Assembly (NCBI GenBank): GCA_964247055.1
Contig: OZ176052.1
Coordinates: 6,572,001 to 6,636,000, forward strand
From: Paragordius varius
Taxonomy: Eukaryota; Nematomorpha
DNA length: 64,000 bases
Reading direction: 5' to 3'
The position numbers were made by a program, and so were the translations under genes. The notes beneath the pieces are model-generated. The model made no database searches. It saw only the letters and a program-made list of their open reading frames with translations, and was not told the origin of the DNA. This document shows, in pieces, positions 45,901-60,900 of the stretch. The stretch's first letter is position 1; the number at the start of each line of letters is the position of its first letter.

Positions 45901-48900
45901 ACTTGTAACGCTTCCTAGTTTCACGATAAAATAAATTTAATTTTAACAATATGATTAAAAACTGACTATATGTGCTATCTTTTTGATATCGCAATATATC
46001 TGAATAAACTATTTTTTTTGCCGAAATATTATTAATAGCAAGAGTTAAAACGGTACCTTTGTACAATAAAAAACAATTATGGGGCAAGAGTGATTTTTGC
46101 GGAAAAAGTTGCTTCCGGTTAGGTTCCATTGTTTTTTAGTCAAATATTGATTTCGGTTTAATTTTTATAATTTGGATTTAAAAATGTAAAATTATAAAAG
46201 GTTATATTTTTAAAATGAAACTAATTTTTTCGAGCTTGGATCCACGGTTTTGGTTCAAAAAAATGGTGTGGAGCCGTTTTTCAAAATTTTCTAGTTTGAA
46301 AAAAAGCTCCAAGAAATCTAGGCATATTTATTCCAGAATAAAGGGTTCTTTAATCGATACATACAAATTTTTTGGCAAGAGTAAAGGCGAGTAGTTAATA
46401 TGCATATAAATATATATGAGGTAAATAAAATCCAGTAGACCCTTTTCCTATAATGACCTTCTTCATAATGAACTTTTTTTAATTAAAGAGCGACTTTGGA
46501 TTGACGAGCTCATGCAAACATCATAATAAAAATTTTAACTTTTGTAGTTATTGTTTGGGATTTTACAGCCCTCAAAATGTTTAAAACATTTTTTCTAATT
46601 AGTAATATTTTTAGAATATTTATTAACAGATATATTTGTAAAAAAAATTATATGTTAATTTTTACTTAAACTAATAAATGATGTTCGTTTCTTGCATATA
46701 AAAACCCAGGTTATGTTGATAAAAATTCATGTGAATAACTTACACTTCTTAAATTGAAAGTTAGTTCCAAATTTTGTATAAAGTAGGGTGCGAATTCAGG
46801 ATACATCTCTAATACATCTAATAGATCTTCTCGGTGGATACGATGTAAATCACAGTATGTTAATGCCCGAACATTGTAGTTAGATTTACCGATGGAAGGA
46901 AAAATACAAGGATTTTCCCCAAATATATCCTCTTTTCCTAGTTAACAAAAAAATAAACCATGCTTTGTATTTTAATTAAAATAATTTATTATTAACTTAA
47001 ATAAAAACTATTCATATAAAAATTTCTAAAAAATTATTTTTCATACTTAAAATGGCCATAATCTCTTCTTCGTTTAAAATTTCAATGGAACCTTTAGCAA
47101 TAAAATAAAGATTCATAAGAACATCGCCTTTGTGAACCAAAATATCTCCAGGCGGTGCGTGCGTTGTTCTACAATTTTTAATTTAAGAAATTTGTATGTA
47201 AATTACAGAGAAGCTCAAATAATTTCATGTCATTATAGGAAGATATCCTTACCATAGCCTATAGAATATTTTTTTCAATTTTTATGTCATGGTTCGATCG
47301 ATTTATGAACGCATTAATAATTATATTTATGATTATCGCTTCCATAAATGACCAGTCAAAAAATTAGACCATACGTATACCATATAAAACTTTTGATAAT
47401 ATAATTTATATTGGCTTATTTCTTTTTTCCGGGGATCAAAAATTAGATTCATAAATGATCCGATACTGGCTTCTTGTCATTGGTAATGTGGAAAAATTAA
47501 GTTTAAAGTTTATACTGATGCTCTAGCCACACTATACACCTTTTCCACTGAATTAAAAATTAAGGTATTTTTTGGGTTTATTGAATATAAACACCAGGGC
47601 ATAAAAAAGATTAGCTTTATAGTAGAGGGGTGCCGAACACAAATAGCTTACCGCGCATTTTTAACCTAAAAAATCTCGTTGGTCGCATTCAAAAAATAGA
47701 TAGACATTAATAAATACTATATTGATTCCAAAGAGAGTGTAAAATTATGAACACTTAATAAAAATTATTCGTATCACCAATTTTTTCTGGTTGAATGCCA
47801 AAATTTGGAATGACTTGTTCACAAATTGTTAAAGAAATATCAATTTTATAAATATTTTATTTATAAATATATTTTTGCTAATTAAGGAATCCATATTTTT
47901 TGGGTGGCACAAAATATTTCGGAGGGCGCATACGGCCTGCTGGCCGCGTGTTGGACACTCCTAATTTATAATCTAAAAAATTATAACAAGAGTATTTTTG
48001 ATTATATAATCAATTGTTTTGAGTTAGTAAGCGGTTGTACATTAACGCCTCTTAAGAATATGCCTTTCTTAGGATCACTCCTTTTATAATTACAATAAAA
48101 TAGTTAATATATATATGCATTTTTAAATTTTTTTTGAATATTTACTTGAATCGTAACGAGAGAGCGCGCAAACACCCTGGACTAGCTTTTGAAAATGCTT
48201 TGCAATGACTAAAAAGATGGCGATTCAAATGTAGGCAAATATCCGCTTGTAGACATTCAGGAAATCCTTTAAGCACCTATAAACAATGACTATCATTGAT
48301 TGGCATAAAATTATGATAACATTCAAACCTTAATTAATATACAGTATGAGTAAGAATACATTGCTAGTTTTTCATCAATTTTGGCCAGATAGTATATTCA
48401 GCAAAAGGCAACATTTCAAGGTTATTTTTTACTTTTATTATTATTATCCAATATAATTTTTGCTGGATATGCTATCTGGCAATATTTAATAAAGTACCAA
48501 TGTATACTTCCTAATCCTATAATTATTAACTCATAAAAGTTAGACACTTCATAACCAAAATTTATAAAATATATATTATGTTTGTATGTATGACAAAACA
48601 TTGATAAATAAATATTACCGAATTCATGTCTATTCCATTGGTGTAAGACCATGCGTGCTGAAAGTATTCTTCAACTCGATGTTTGAGTGGATTTGGAATT
48701 TTGTGAAATTTAATAAATTCCCTAACCTTCATCATTTGTGCATGATATCGTGCAGTACCTGAGTAGAGGCGTTGAATAATGGCAGATACGTTACCGAAAA
48801 CGCTTGCGTACATTAAAGCTATATATATGCAAACGAAAGATTTAACATACGACTTGATTTATTTATTAATGATACTTTAATTTTTTTGATCTCATGGAAT

Positions 48901-51900
48901 AATATTATAATTCGTTAAATCATATCAAAATAGTAACATTAACACAGTTTTAAATAGGGAAATGGCAATCATGAATTAAAAAGTACAAAAAAATAAAAAT
49001 GTAATAGATTTTTTGGTTGTAATAATTTTATGACGTGCGAGTCATTTAGAAATAATATGTCAAAATAGAAAAAATTTTATCCTCGCGCAAATCATAACGG
49101 ATATTTTGTGATTGAGGTTTTTAACACTAAAGTTTACTGACTATTTATACATTAAATCAAAGATAAACAAAATAGATTTATGAACAAAATTTAAAAAAGT
49201 ATATTTAATTCACAGTCATTCAAATTGTAGGTGGCTACATGTAATTAATTACTTTGATATATAAAAAATGGTGCTATAAGTCATTAAATAAAAAATAAAA
49301 ATAAATGGATCATTACAATTTAATAAAATAATATCAGCCTTTAAAATAAAGTAAAAAATTATCCCAATGTGCTCCAAAAGTTTTGTAAATAAATATATAT
49401 TATAGATCAATTACAATCGATGATATATATTAGAAAATCAAAGTTGTTTAAAAAGTATGAAATTTTTGCCACATCCTAGGAACATTTTTATAAAATAAAA
49501 CCATATAATTACATCCTATCAACATAACGCAGATCGAAAAAACTTTTTCGGTATTTGTGTTTGGTGATACATTGCCGAAACCAACGCTTGTCAATGAGCT
49601 AAATGTAAAGTAAAGGGCTGTTATGTAACGGGACTTTATGGTTGGTCCAGCTTTAGTATCATTTATATATGGCTAGAATTAAACATTTATATTATAATTG
49701 GATATAAATCATTTGTAATAAAATTGTTAAAAAAACACCCTAAATGATATCATTGTTATTTTATATTTTTTTTCATTAGAGTTATTGATTAATTTTTTCG
49801 AACAATTTTTATTTGTTTCAACTAATAATTAATTTTTGTAAGATTTCATCTTTAATATTTAATATAATTTTTTTACTTGATTAGTTTGTCTGGCTAATTC
49901 ATCTAACCAACCAATTTTTGGTTCAGAAAGAAATGGACGTTCAGCGTGGCCAATGGCATAAAAAATGCAAGCTAGCCAATGAGCTGTTAAGAACATTTTT
50001 ATAATTTTTATATTGATTAATATATATTATAAAATTGTTAAAGTTAATTAAAAAAAATTTTATTGAAAAAAATGTAACTTGTATCTGTACAAAACTAAAA
50101 ACTGAATGAGAATGAAATATGCCAAAAAACTATATCGAAAATATGGTTTAAGCACTATTCTCTCATAAATATTTACAGTAGATACCCCCCATAACCCCCG
50201 TTTCATGATGAGTCAAAAAAATAGAGCCTATAAAATAATAGATGCTGATCGTTGTGCACTTTTCCGATTTTTAAACAATGCACTACTTATTAAAATCGTT
50301 GAAAGTGAGAACACTTTCACTATATGTATTGTGGAACGCCCATAAAGAGAGAAAAATAAAAAACATAATCAGCTTCAATTATTTTTTAACTATATATTGA
50401 ATTTTATTTATAATGATATAGTATATTTAATAACTTTTAGATATATTTTACAAAAGTCAAGATGCAGACGGACAATGACCCATGATTCTTTCCTCCATTC
50501 GGGACTGAATATGGGGGGTTATATGAAAATTCATTGAATAAAAACGGTCGCTATATTTGTAAAAAGAGAAGATAAACGGTTGATGAAGATCTTAGCGTTA
50601 GCATTAGTATATAAATGAAAAAAAACCAAAAAATATAATTGTAGTTAAGGATCGAAATAAATAAGTTAAAATATTTTTTTAAACAATTTTTTGTGTTTTA
50701 AATTACTGTAAATTTTTGAATGGTGGGGTTTTTAAAACCGCATATATTGAAGAAATTATTTTTGTGATTTAAAAATATCATATTTAAGAATAAAATTTAT
50801 ATATACGGTATCATGAGGTTTAAATTAATTTTAAAATGTAACCTATTAAAGCAAACGTTGCCATAAGCAGAATTAGTACCGCAGTTCCATATTCGGAATA
50901 TCGATCAAGTTTCCTAACAACCCGAACTAAGCGTAGAAGGCGAGCCGTTTTAAGCAGACCAATAAGGGTTGTTGTCTATGTTTGTCGTAATGAATATTAA
51001 TAAAATACGCTATGCTATCCTACATATATACTTAAAAGATCAAATTTCATGTATTTTTATTAGATTTTAAAGTTTACCTATTAATTATCTACCAGTAATG
51101 GAAATGTAACATATTACTTCATCCGTTTGCGATCCAAACAGCAGTAAATCAAAAGGAATAGCCGCAAGCAAATCAATAACGAACCATCCTCTAAAATAAT
51201 GTATTGCAATTTTTCGTGGGTTGCTTACGACTTCATCGTTTTTATTGACGTACGTGGTTCGAAAATTGATAATTATATCAATCATAAACATTATGTCAAC
51301 CAAAAGATCCAAGATGACTAAGGGATCAGAATATTCTGTAGCTATTGCAGTAAATTTTCCCCCTGAGTTATTTTGTCCCTTGGTCTTGGTAGATGATGAA
51401 GAATTGTCCTTAAATTGTGAGGAATAAGTGTAGTTTGAGGGAAACAAAATACCCCTTGCTAGTTTGTAGTATATAAATTATTTAGTTGGATTGTATGTAA
51501 TTTCATACAAGAAATAACATTTAAATTAATATTATATAGAGGATTATAATATGTGTTGGAAACTGTATGTAACTTGATAAATATGGTATTATCAATTGAA
51601 ACGGATGCGTTAAAATATAGAGCTTGATTTTTTTAAAATTTATAAATACATTATCGTTCTTTGTCAAAGTCAAAAAGTTAACACTTAAAATAAATGGATC
51701 TCGTACATTATAGTGTATAAGCTGAAAAATATCTGCGAAACGTATAATATTAAATTTTGCTTAATTTCGTTATACTATTTAGAAAAAGCAGAAAATATTA
51801 ATTATGGATAATAAATATATGTAACATGACAAATTAAATTTTAATGAACATAAAAACTGGGCTCAATTAATTTTGCTGCTTAAAAGGGTATATTGATTTT

Positions 51901-54900
51901 ATTTTATTATTCGTTTTTAGCGCAGATTTTAATTAGAGGCCTCTAAACTGTAATATTAGCAAAAGCCTAAAAATATTCCTTTTATGTTATATTTAAATAA
52001 ATTTGAAATGTTTTAAGACAATTTAATCTAATGAGTAAACATCTTAAATTATAAGGGTGAATGAAAAGCAGAAGGGTAAACTTCAAGTTTTAATGGTTTA
52101 ACTGCCAAATCAAAAAATGATATAAGCAATTCAATTTAAATTACAAAAACTTTATAATCCCAAATAAGAATAATCATATTTTCTAACTAATATATCACAA
52201 AATCATTTTTAGTCAATTATCACATTAATTGTTTCAATATACTTGATGAAGTATTTAATATATGATTTTCTGATCTTTTCCAATCGACTCCCGTGTTTAT
52301 GATAGTTGTGGTCTGTTGATTTATTTGTTGTGCGTGCAGAGCTGTTGATAAATGGCCTTGTCGTGCATTCAAAGTAGTTTCATCCTCATTTTGATTTAGG
52401 AGGAAGGCTGCCACATACGGTGTAAAAACTGCAGTGTAAATAACTAGGAGCAAGACTATCCAATCCCAAAAAGCTTTAAACGGTGAATAATGGAGAATGA
52501 TTAATTTGTGTTTTTTGTGTGATTCTTGAAATTTGTATTGTGGCAAAATTTCGGCTCCGAGAGTCAATACCTATTGACAAAATTTAGTAATGTTATTTAC
52601 ATTCAAATCATAATCAAGGGTAAAAGAGTGCGTTTACAGATTCAACCTGCATCTGCATTTAAAATGAAAAATAAATTATAAATGGAATGCCCTGTTTTTA
52701 ATTCTTAAACTATTTTTGCGCTGGAAAGCGGTCTATTTCATAAATCATCTTAATTTTCAATTGCACACATTACGATCATATACTGTGTTACATTATTTAT
52801 AAAAAGACCACTATATATCGTATAGTTATATTTGATCAAATCAGATTTCGATATACATTATATATATGTACCTTTTAATGGACTTTTTTCATTACACATA
52901 TTATTATTATGAAAAAAATTTAATAAAATAAATATATATAGTGTATAGCGTATAATATCGAAATATAATTTAAAAAATAAATGGTCAAAAATCGATAGCT
53001 ATCCTAAATGGTTGCGTTGTTTCAGATATATATTAACCATAGTGCATGGTAGGTAAAAAATGCATTTATAGACACATACAACAACCTAATTACATTTTTT
53101 CTATGTACATTTATTTTCTTTTTTTATCAATAATAAAGTGGTGGTTTATAAGATAAATTTATATTTAAAGGTGTATTAGCTATTTACAAATTCTTAGAAT
53201 TTTGCATTAAAATAGCTAGAGTTTGATAAAAACAATCCTTATTTAATACAACAACCTTAAATAAACACCATATTGAAATAAATTTAGGATTTATAAAATT
53301 CAAATCAAATCGTTGAATTATCGAAACTGCCACAACAAATAAAAATATGGGGTAATTTTTGCTTAAATTAAAATAATGCATTAATAAAATACTATAAAAA
53401 ATTCTAATCATTTATGACTATGCTTACTCCCATCGTTCATTTTTGGGTGAAGAATACATGTTATATTTATTAATATTAGGATGGATAGATGATATGCCTA
53501 TATGGTGGCGGCATTTATATCCATAAATATATCTACACTTTAAAAGCCGAAAATTTTTAGAATTCCAGAAACATGGACGGAATATATATATAGCCTGATA
53601 TTAGAGTTATAAAATATCTCCTCCCAAAGATTCGATCGAATAAGCTAAGTAAATGCTGCTTTCAAAATCTATACTAATTTTCGTTAAAATAAAATAAAAA
53701 TATGTTTTTTTGTGAAATAGAAAACAGAATGGTGCGTTAAAAATGATCGCTAATAAAACGGTAAAGTGGATGGAAAAAGAAGGAAATAGACGAATAAATT
53801 GTGAACGCGATTGAAAATGCGTAGTATTTAATTTATCAATGTTCTTTTTTACATTACATTACATTACACTTGCATCGATTATATTTTACAAAAATTTCGT
53901 TATTCATTCAAAATTATGATTTATAGATATTTGGTTTTGCTTTTTCAAAAAGATTGAATAAAAATTGTTAAAAGATAAATTTGTCAATTTATCCAATATA
54001 CAATTTGTAATAGTATTAGAAAATAAAAACTAATTTACATAATTGAGTGAGAAAGTACACCATGAAAAATTTATTTGTTTTATTGTGCATCTATTTCTCA
54101 TATGATTTATTGTGGAATTGATTTTATAAATTTATATAGGTTGATAGAGTAGTGGTATGATTAAAGCGTCGGGATTTTATCTATCTGTGTTGATTAAACA
54201 CAGTCGGAAATAGCATATAATACTTTTTTAGTTATTTTGGTTGCCTACTAAACATAGAGAATCAATTAATATAGGTGTCATTAAAAAATGGGCTAGATAT
54301 GTTATTGCCCTTGAATATAAAAGAAAGAAGAGACTCTAATCTGTATATTTTATTTGTCTAGCTTGAATATTAATGTCATTACAAAAGATTTTATCTATAT
54401 GTATTCGTAAAAAATTTGGCCAGCCAGATCGCCAAAGTTTGACTTAGATAATAAAAAACAAATATATAAGTTTCATTAATCAAAATTTTGAATAAGCATC
54501 ATTAAAAACAAAATATATAATGCTAATAACATTTATAAAAAAGTTGCGTAAATCTGGGGCTGCTAGCAGCCCGTGGGAGTCCTTCGGACTTCTTGCAACG
54601 TCTCATGTATTTTTCAAAAATACCTAAGGCATAAAGGTCCCAAATTAACAGCTAATAAAAAGATCTGACCTAATTTTTACCTAGTTACGGGTAATATTTC
54701 AAGTTTTTAATGAGCTCATATGGCTTAATAGATTTCCTGTAAACGGGTAGCTCCTTACCCAGAGGAAGGCATAAAAAAAGGGTTGGGCAAAATTTTGCCT
54801 TTATATGGAATATTTGAAACCATCATGGGTTCTATATGTCCCTATAAGTTAGTAGAATTGCAAAACTAAATTGTTCTATGGGGGCGCATCTGGGGGCCTA

Positions 54901-57900
54901 ATTCAAAAAAGGGGCGAAGCTATTGTCGGGGCATTCATTAATGATTATATTTTTTTGACATTCGGATTTGAATGGGTCTAGCGGTATTCCCGAAACAGAT
55001 CACAAAGCCAGCATTTTCATTATTATAAATATATAGATTAATAATAATATTACCAAATTCATTATATATGAATATAATCTTTGATTATTTTTTATACCTT
55101 ATTTTGTTCGTTTGAAAATTTATTTCCAAATTTAGGATAACATATATCCGTGGTAACGATAGAGTGACTGTGTTTTCCTCTTCTAATGCAATTTTAAAAT
55201 ATATTATTATACATTGTCAAATGATCACGTTTATGCTTTTCGTTCAGAAAAATTAATCAAAAATCAATGAAACCAACAATTGTAGGGAGACTTGCTTTTA
55301 ATGGGGTCACTTAAAGAATATTTTAATTGTCCAGAAAATTTATGACATACTTACTTACATATATTTTTTTATCCATAGAAAAAATAGTTGAATTGTGAAT
55401 AAATATTTGTTTTAGATAAAATATTTGAAATAAGTGATTTCTAATAATCTTGTTTTATCCAAAAAAATTTTTTTAAATTCCTTTATCCAAACACTCCGCG
55501 ACGAAATAGGGCGATTGCAGCAAACGACTAATATGGTATCAGGATTGCGAAGCAGAGGCCCGCTAGAGGGGAAAAGGGGAACCGATGCACCGAGCGTCAT
55601 AGTTAAAGGGGCGCCGGATTTTATAAATTTTTAATTTTTTTTTAAAAAAAAAGGTATTTGAAAGTTATTATTTTAAAAAATAAATAATAAATCACCCATT
55701 TATGAGTGGTCATGACCAGGGTTTGAATTTGATTATTTTTTAAATGCAAGGATTACATGAATGGGGAGGGGGCGCCATCACGGATTCATGCACCGGGCGC
55801 CAGAAAAGCAAGCTACACCTCTGTTGCGAAGGTATTTCTTTTTGGGGGCTTATCGAGCTCAATGTCATTGCAATTTTTTATGTTTGGTCAAAATAAAATA
55901 ATTGCCAGTTTCACGAACATTTTATTTAAAATTCTTTTTGGAAACTAAATTAATTGATCCTGCTTATTTCTACATTGAATGTAAACAAGATTACTTTTGA
56001 GACATGCCCGAAAATTTAACCGCTAGATTTCAAGATTTTATTATATAGCACTCCGCAATTTTCACGAATGTTTTTTGAAATTTGAAATTTATTCTTCAAA
56101 TTCAACCTATTTTTAGCCCAATTACTTGCAGTGTCCAAAAAAATATCCTGATGAATATATATATTCTAATAAAAAACGTATCAAAATTATCATGGTGTTT
56201 TTTGTTTGGCCATTACGGGTGATTTAAATGAGTTATTTTTACTTTTGTGTTAACTGCTCCATATTAGAGAAAGGCAAAATTTGCGCTATTTAAATAAAGT
56301 TTTTTTTGATGAAATCTAAATGCTTCATTTCAAAAAATATCCCTAAAATAATCATTCAAAAACAATATTTTTATAAAATATTAATTTTTAAATGGGGCTT
56401 CGAAACCCCCAAATTTTTCACCCTTCTAAATGGGCTTGTTCGCTTAAAAATGCAAAAATGCCGAGATTGCGCTAAAATTTTTAATATATGCGTTTAGACA
56501 TCTAAAGAAGCTTTTACCGAAAAAATGGATATTTCGCTTAAAAATTTAATTTATAGCAAAGTTTTGTCAGCCTATTTCATACTGAAGCATGATGGAAACG
56601 GTGTAAAAACGCGTTGATAATATAAAAACACTTTTCCATATAATTTGAAGAAGTGAACATTTATATTAACTTTTTAATTTAAAGGTTCGTTTGCTTTTAA
56701 ATTTGGGTGAATTTTTGATTAGCAATTAATATTTAAGATAATAAAGACCGAATAATATTTAATTCAAACTTCTGAAGTGATAAAAATTCAGCATCATCGA
56801 ATTTAAAAAAGGGTTTTTAAAATATCTTAAAGCGTATTTATACCGTTACTATCCTAACTCCAGATAGTTTGAAGTATGCTTCAACAAAATTCATAACTTA
56901 AATTTAGTAAACATATACATTTTTCGAAAAACAAACATTTTTGATGTCAAAATTTAGCAAATATTTCAAACTTTGATCGCGCATTTACACTTTTGCCAAA
57001 TGAATTAGCTCATTCTAGAAGGGCGAAAAGATTTGGTCTCAAGCCCATATCTAAAGCTACAATATTATAAAAATATTTTTTTGCTTTTTATATGTAGTTT
57101 ATAATATACCTAAGTGATATTTTTCGGAATGAAGCATTTAGCTTCGACAAAAAATTATTTAACAAAATGTGCTCAAACTTTGCCTTTTTTGATATGGGGC
57201 ATTTACCTTATATGTGTAAATAACTTTCTTAAATCACGCGTAGCCAAAAAGCACCAGGATAATACTGATAAATTTTCTTATCAGAAGGCAAACCCTATTT
57301 TAGGAATACCAGAACCGAGGTGGCTCCTTGACGGTTGGAACTGAAAGCGGGTTGATTTCAAAAATTAAAAAACGGGACTCAAACTGAGGAACCAGTTTTG
57401 GGTTTCAAAAGGTTCGGGTTCCTATTTTAGGCCCTTCTCAAACATATTTAAATAAACTCTTTTCTTATAAAATATTGTGATATACAATTTATAGGTTATC
57501 TAAATTCTTGGTTAAGAGTCGTCTGAAAAATTACCTAAATTATTGTCATTTTCAAGAAATCAGATTTTTACCCGGTTTTGTCATTATATTGTATCTATAT
57601 ATAAATAAAATTTAAATGTTGACTTATAGTGATTTTCGGTCAAACTAGGCGCCTTATTTAATAATTTTATTGAATGTGACTTTAGCCTGACTAATTTTCT
57701 GTCGCTACCGCCTAGAGGGGAGAACAGTAAAAAACCAAATGCCCTTAAATCTATCATAGGACCTTCAAAAGTCTTAAAATAGAAAATGTCTTATTTGAAT
57801 ATTTGTTAAAAATTCAATGATATAGAATATCTTGTCATTTATAAATTGGTCTCGATTAGTGGGACAGACATATTAAAGTTATACTTATCATACAAAAAAA

Positions 57901-60900
57901 TTTTCTTTGGAATTTAAAACATCAAAGATATCACAACTTAACAAGGCCATTAGAATGTATTGTTTATAAATATTTCATATTTAATTCATAATTAGCATAT
58001 ATGCGATCTATGTGTATCCTAATCTAAAGATTAGGAATTAATATATGCAAATAATAAAAATAATTTGGTCGTACCTATATTAATCATAATTAAAACAATG
58101 TGGTTTCTCAAATTTATATTTCTTTGCAAAACTTGTAATTAGAGAGAGAGAGGGACACAATAACAATTTTTCAAACTTAGAATTGTCTTTTTAAACCTAA
58201 AATAAGCACAATAAACTTCTTATTAATTACAAGACAGGTGAAATCACTTTCAATAACACTTTAATTTAAAAATTAAAATCAACTGATCGGTATGTATTGG
58301 AGCTAATTCCATTTTCAGCATTTAGGTGCCGAATTATATCTTTTTAGAAATAAAGAAGATGAAATTAAAGGCTTCTTTAGTAAAAACGTGGTTTTTTCTG
58401 AATTAATTATCTTATACATCCTAATTGGTCCAAGTTTGCACATATAATACAGTAATGTAATTATTCTGAAACAGTCCCAAAGATAAGCTATTAAAAATAC
58501 GATTATTACAATAATATAATTTTGTATATAAAATTTGCATATAACTAAAATTTGACTTTTCCCAATATTGTGGGTCAGATATCATTGCGTTGCGGTAGAT
58601 CCCTAAGGTAATGATTTAAATTTACCAAGAATATTCGGATAAAGTCATGAATACGGATATTTTAATAAAATTTTTTATAGATTTGAAAAAAGTTTCAAAT
58701 TTTCTTCGCGGATTGCATACTCCCTACAGGATGTACAAAAGAGGTGTCCAACGCGCGGGCTTCAATATTCTGCCGCGAAAATCGAATCATATATAAAATA
58801 TTTGTTGCTATTAAATCAAAAAAGTTTTCAATAAATCATAATTACACTGTGTGCAAAAAAATATCTATTTATATTTCATGAGATGACACATAGAAATCAT
58901 TTGCCGCACAAGTTTTCATTCGTTGACGCCCTTTTTTTAAATATTGAAAGAAAATCGAAATTGGGAAAAATTGATAATTAAGGATAACGGATAATTAAAT
59001 AAATGATGATAATATTTGAGATTATAAAATGTACTATCATTTTATCAGATATACCATTTACGATTCAAAATCACCCTAACACGATTTAAATTCACCCTCG
59101 AACATAAAGTCATCCTTGAACTCAATAACCCTAAAAATAAATTATATGTTTTTGAACTCTTGATTAATATAAATATATTTTTACGGTATAGTTTCCAAAA
59201 TTTAATTTAAATTATTAAGAAACACATAATCTATTTTAGGGTAAATTTAAATTTTTCGGGGGTGAATTTGAATTATTCAAGGTTAAATTTGTGGTGTAAA
59301 TGGTATATTTAAAATTCATAAATAGTCATATAGTAAAGGTTTTGAAAGGATCAAAGAATCTTTCGAACATACTTAATAATTAATTAATATATGAACAATA
59401 TTATATTTTTTTAATTATTTCCATAAACTCACTATTGAAATCTTAACATTCAGAGCTACATTTCATATATAGCAAAATGAATTAATAAAAAATTATTTTT
59501 TTATTTTTTTGTCATCTGGTTGACTGTATAATAATTTTACTCGTTTTTGATATTATAAATGAGCGGGATTTAAAATTACAACAATAAATAGGATTAACTA
59601 GAGGAATATCAACAAACAATCCGTTCGAATTTCGGTAAAAATATTAATTTGTTTCAAAACAAAATTGTTAATGGGATTGGTAAGATTTGTTGGTTAATAT
59701 TCCATTATAAATCTTATTTTGTATAAATTTATGCTTAGAAATTCACCATGTATAATTCCAAAATAAAACAGTAAATTTATTATACACTCATAAACCAGAC
59801 GGCAAAAAAATGAAAAAATAAAAACGTTTTTTAATTTTGATATATAAGTTTTTGAATCCAAAAAATATGAATGTAAAGATTTTAATAGTGAGTTAAGCTA
59901 GTAAATAATTTAAATAAACATTTTAATATAAAACATAAAAAAAATTGTGTAATACAGTAGGCATTTTAATGGTTGCTTATTTTACACCATAGTTAGGCAA
60001 TTTGCAACACAGTAGTGTGTGTTCTGTTGTTTTTTTCATACACTACTGTGTTGCCAATTGCGCAACCATAGTGTGAAATAAGCAACCATTAAAATGAATA
60101 CTGTAATGTTAAAAGAAAAACACGATTTTTGAATTTTTAATAAAAACCCCAACTATATGATTTTAGCCATTTATAAATTGTAAATATCTGATGAAATGAT
60201 ATTTAATCTTAAGATCTCAAGTTTTATCATTATTTTTTAGTAATCCTTAATTATCCTTAATTTCACTTTCTGCCCAATTTCGATTTTCTCTCAATATTTC
60301 AAAGTACATCGCTAAAAACAAATATTTTTGAGGCAAATAAATTCGGGGAAAAAATTTGTTAAATTACCTTTTTTCCACACACTGTTGTGTATTTCAATGT
60401 TGAAAGTTTTTTCAAGTAATCTTTTTAAAATCATAGGCATCATTGTTTATAAAGCTTTCTATACACTGAATCTAAAAATAATATGTGATTTTTTTTCGTA
60501 TCATATGTGTTATAATAACACTAGAGAGAGTAGTCGATTTATGTCGATTTTTTATATAATATATTATTATTGGGAAAATTTGAAAAAAAAACATATTAAA
60601 GCTACCAATTTTAATAAAAAAGCTGTTATTTATGTTTCCAAATTATTTTGAAAATATAAGATTGTTAATATAAAGAAAATGTAACAACCAGGTAACATCT
60701 TGTCTATTAGTATTCTCGAGAAACAATAAGCTGTTTTTAAAAACAAATCAGAAACAAAAACGTTTATTTTTTGGCTTTTGAAGACAGTACAGTAAGATCT
60801 TTTACAGCGCAAGAAGTATATAGGGATTATAAATCAGAACCATGGTGTCTAGTTTGCAGTCAAATTAAAACTCATAACAGTTTTTAAATTTACAATTCAA

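Larger units (their letters stand above)
58845..60384. mobile_element. Palindromic element, TGTGTGC family, fullest copy
   Basis: 1540 bp. The left tip is CACTGTGTGCAAAAAAATAT. The right tip is TTTTTTCCACACACTG. The arms of about 600-700 nt mirror each other: AAATCGAAATTGGGAAAAAT against CCCAATTTCGATTTTCTCTC, and ATCTTAACATTCAG against its inverse near 59870-59885. A TA precedes the left tip. It carries two nested MITEs. It is non-coding; the tip wording recalls Tc1/mariner ends, but that is inference. Confidence 0.8.

Noticed and set aside
46423-46470. CAGTAGACCCTTTTCC followed by ATAATGACC, like a pogo/Tigger transposon end
   Set aside because: Only one end is present, with no mirror and no transposase, so it could be chance.
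60328-60651. Plus-strand frame of 107 codons
   Set aside because: It starts inside the palindromic element arm and runs into A+T-rich DNA. No recognisable motif.
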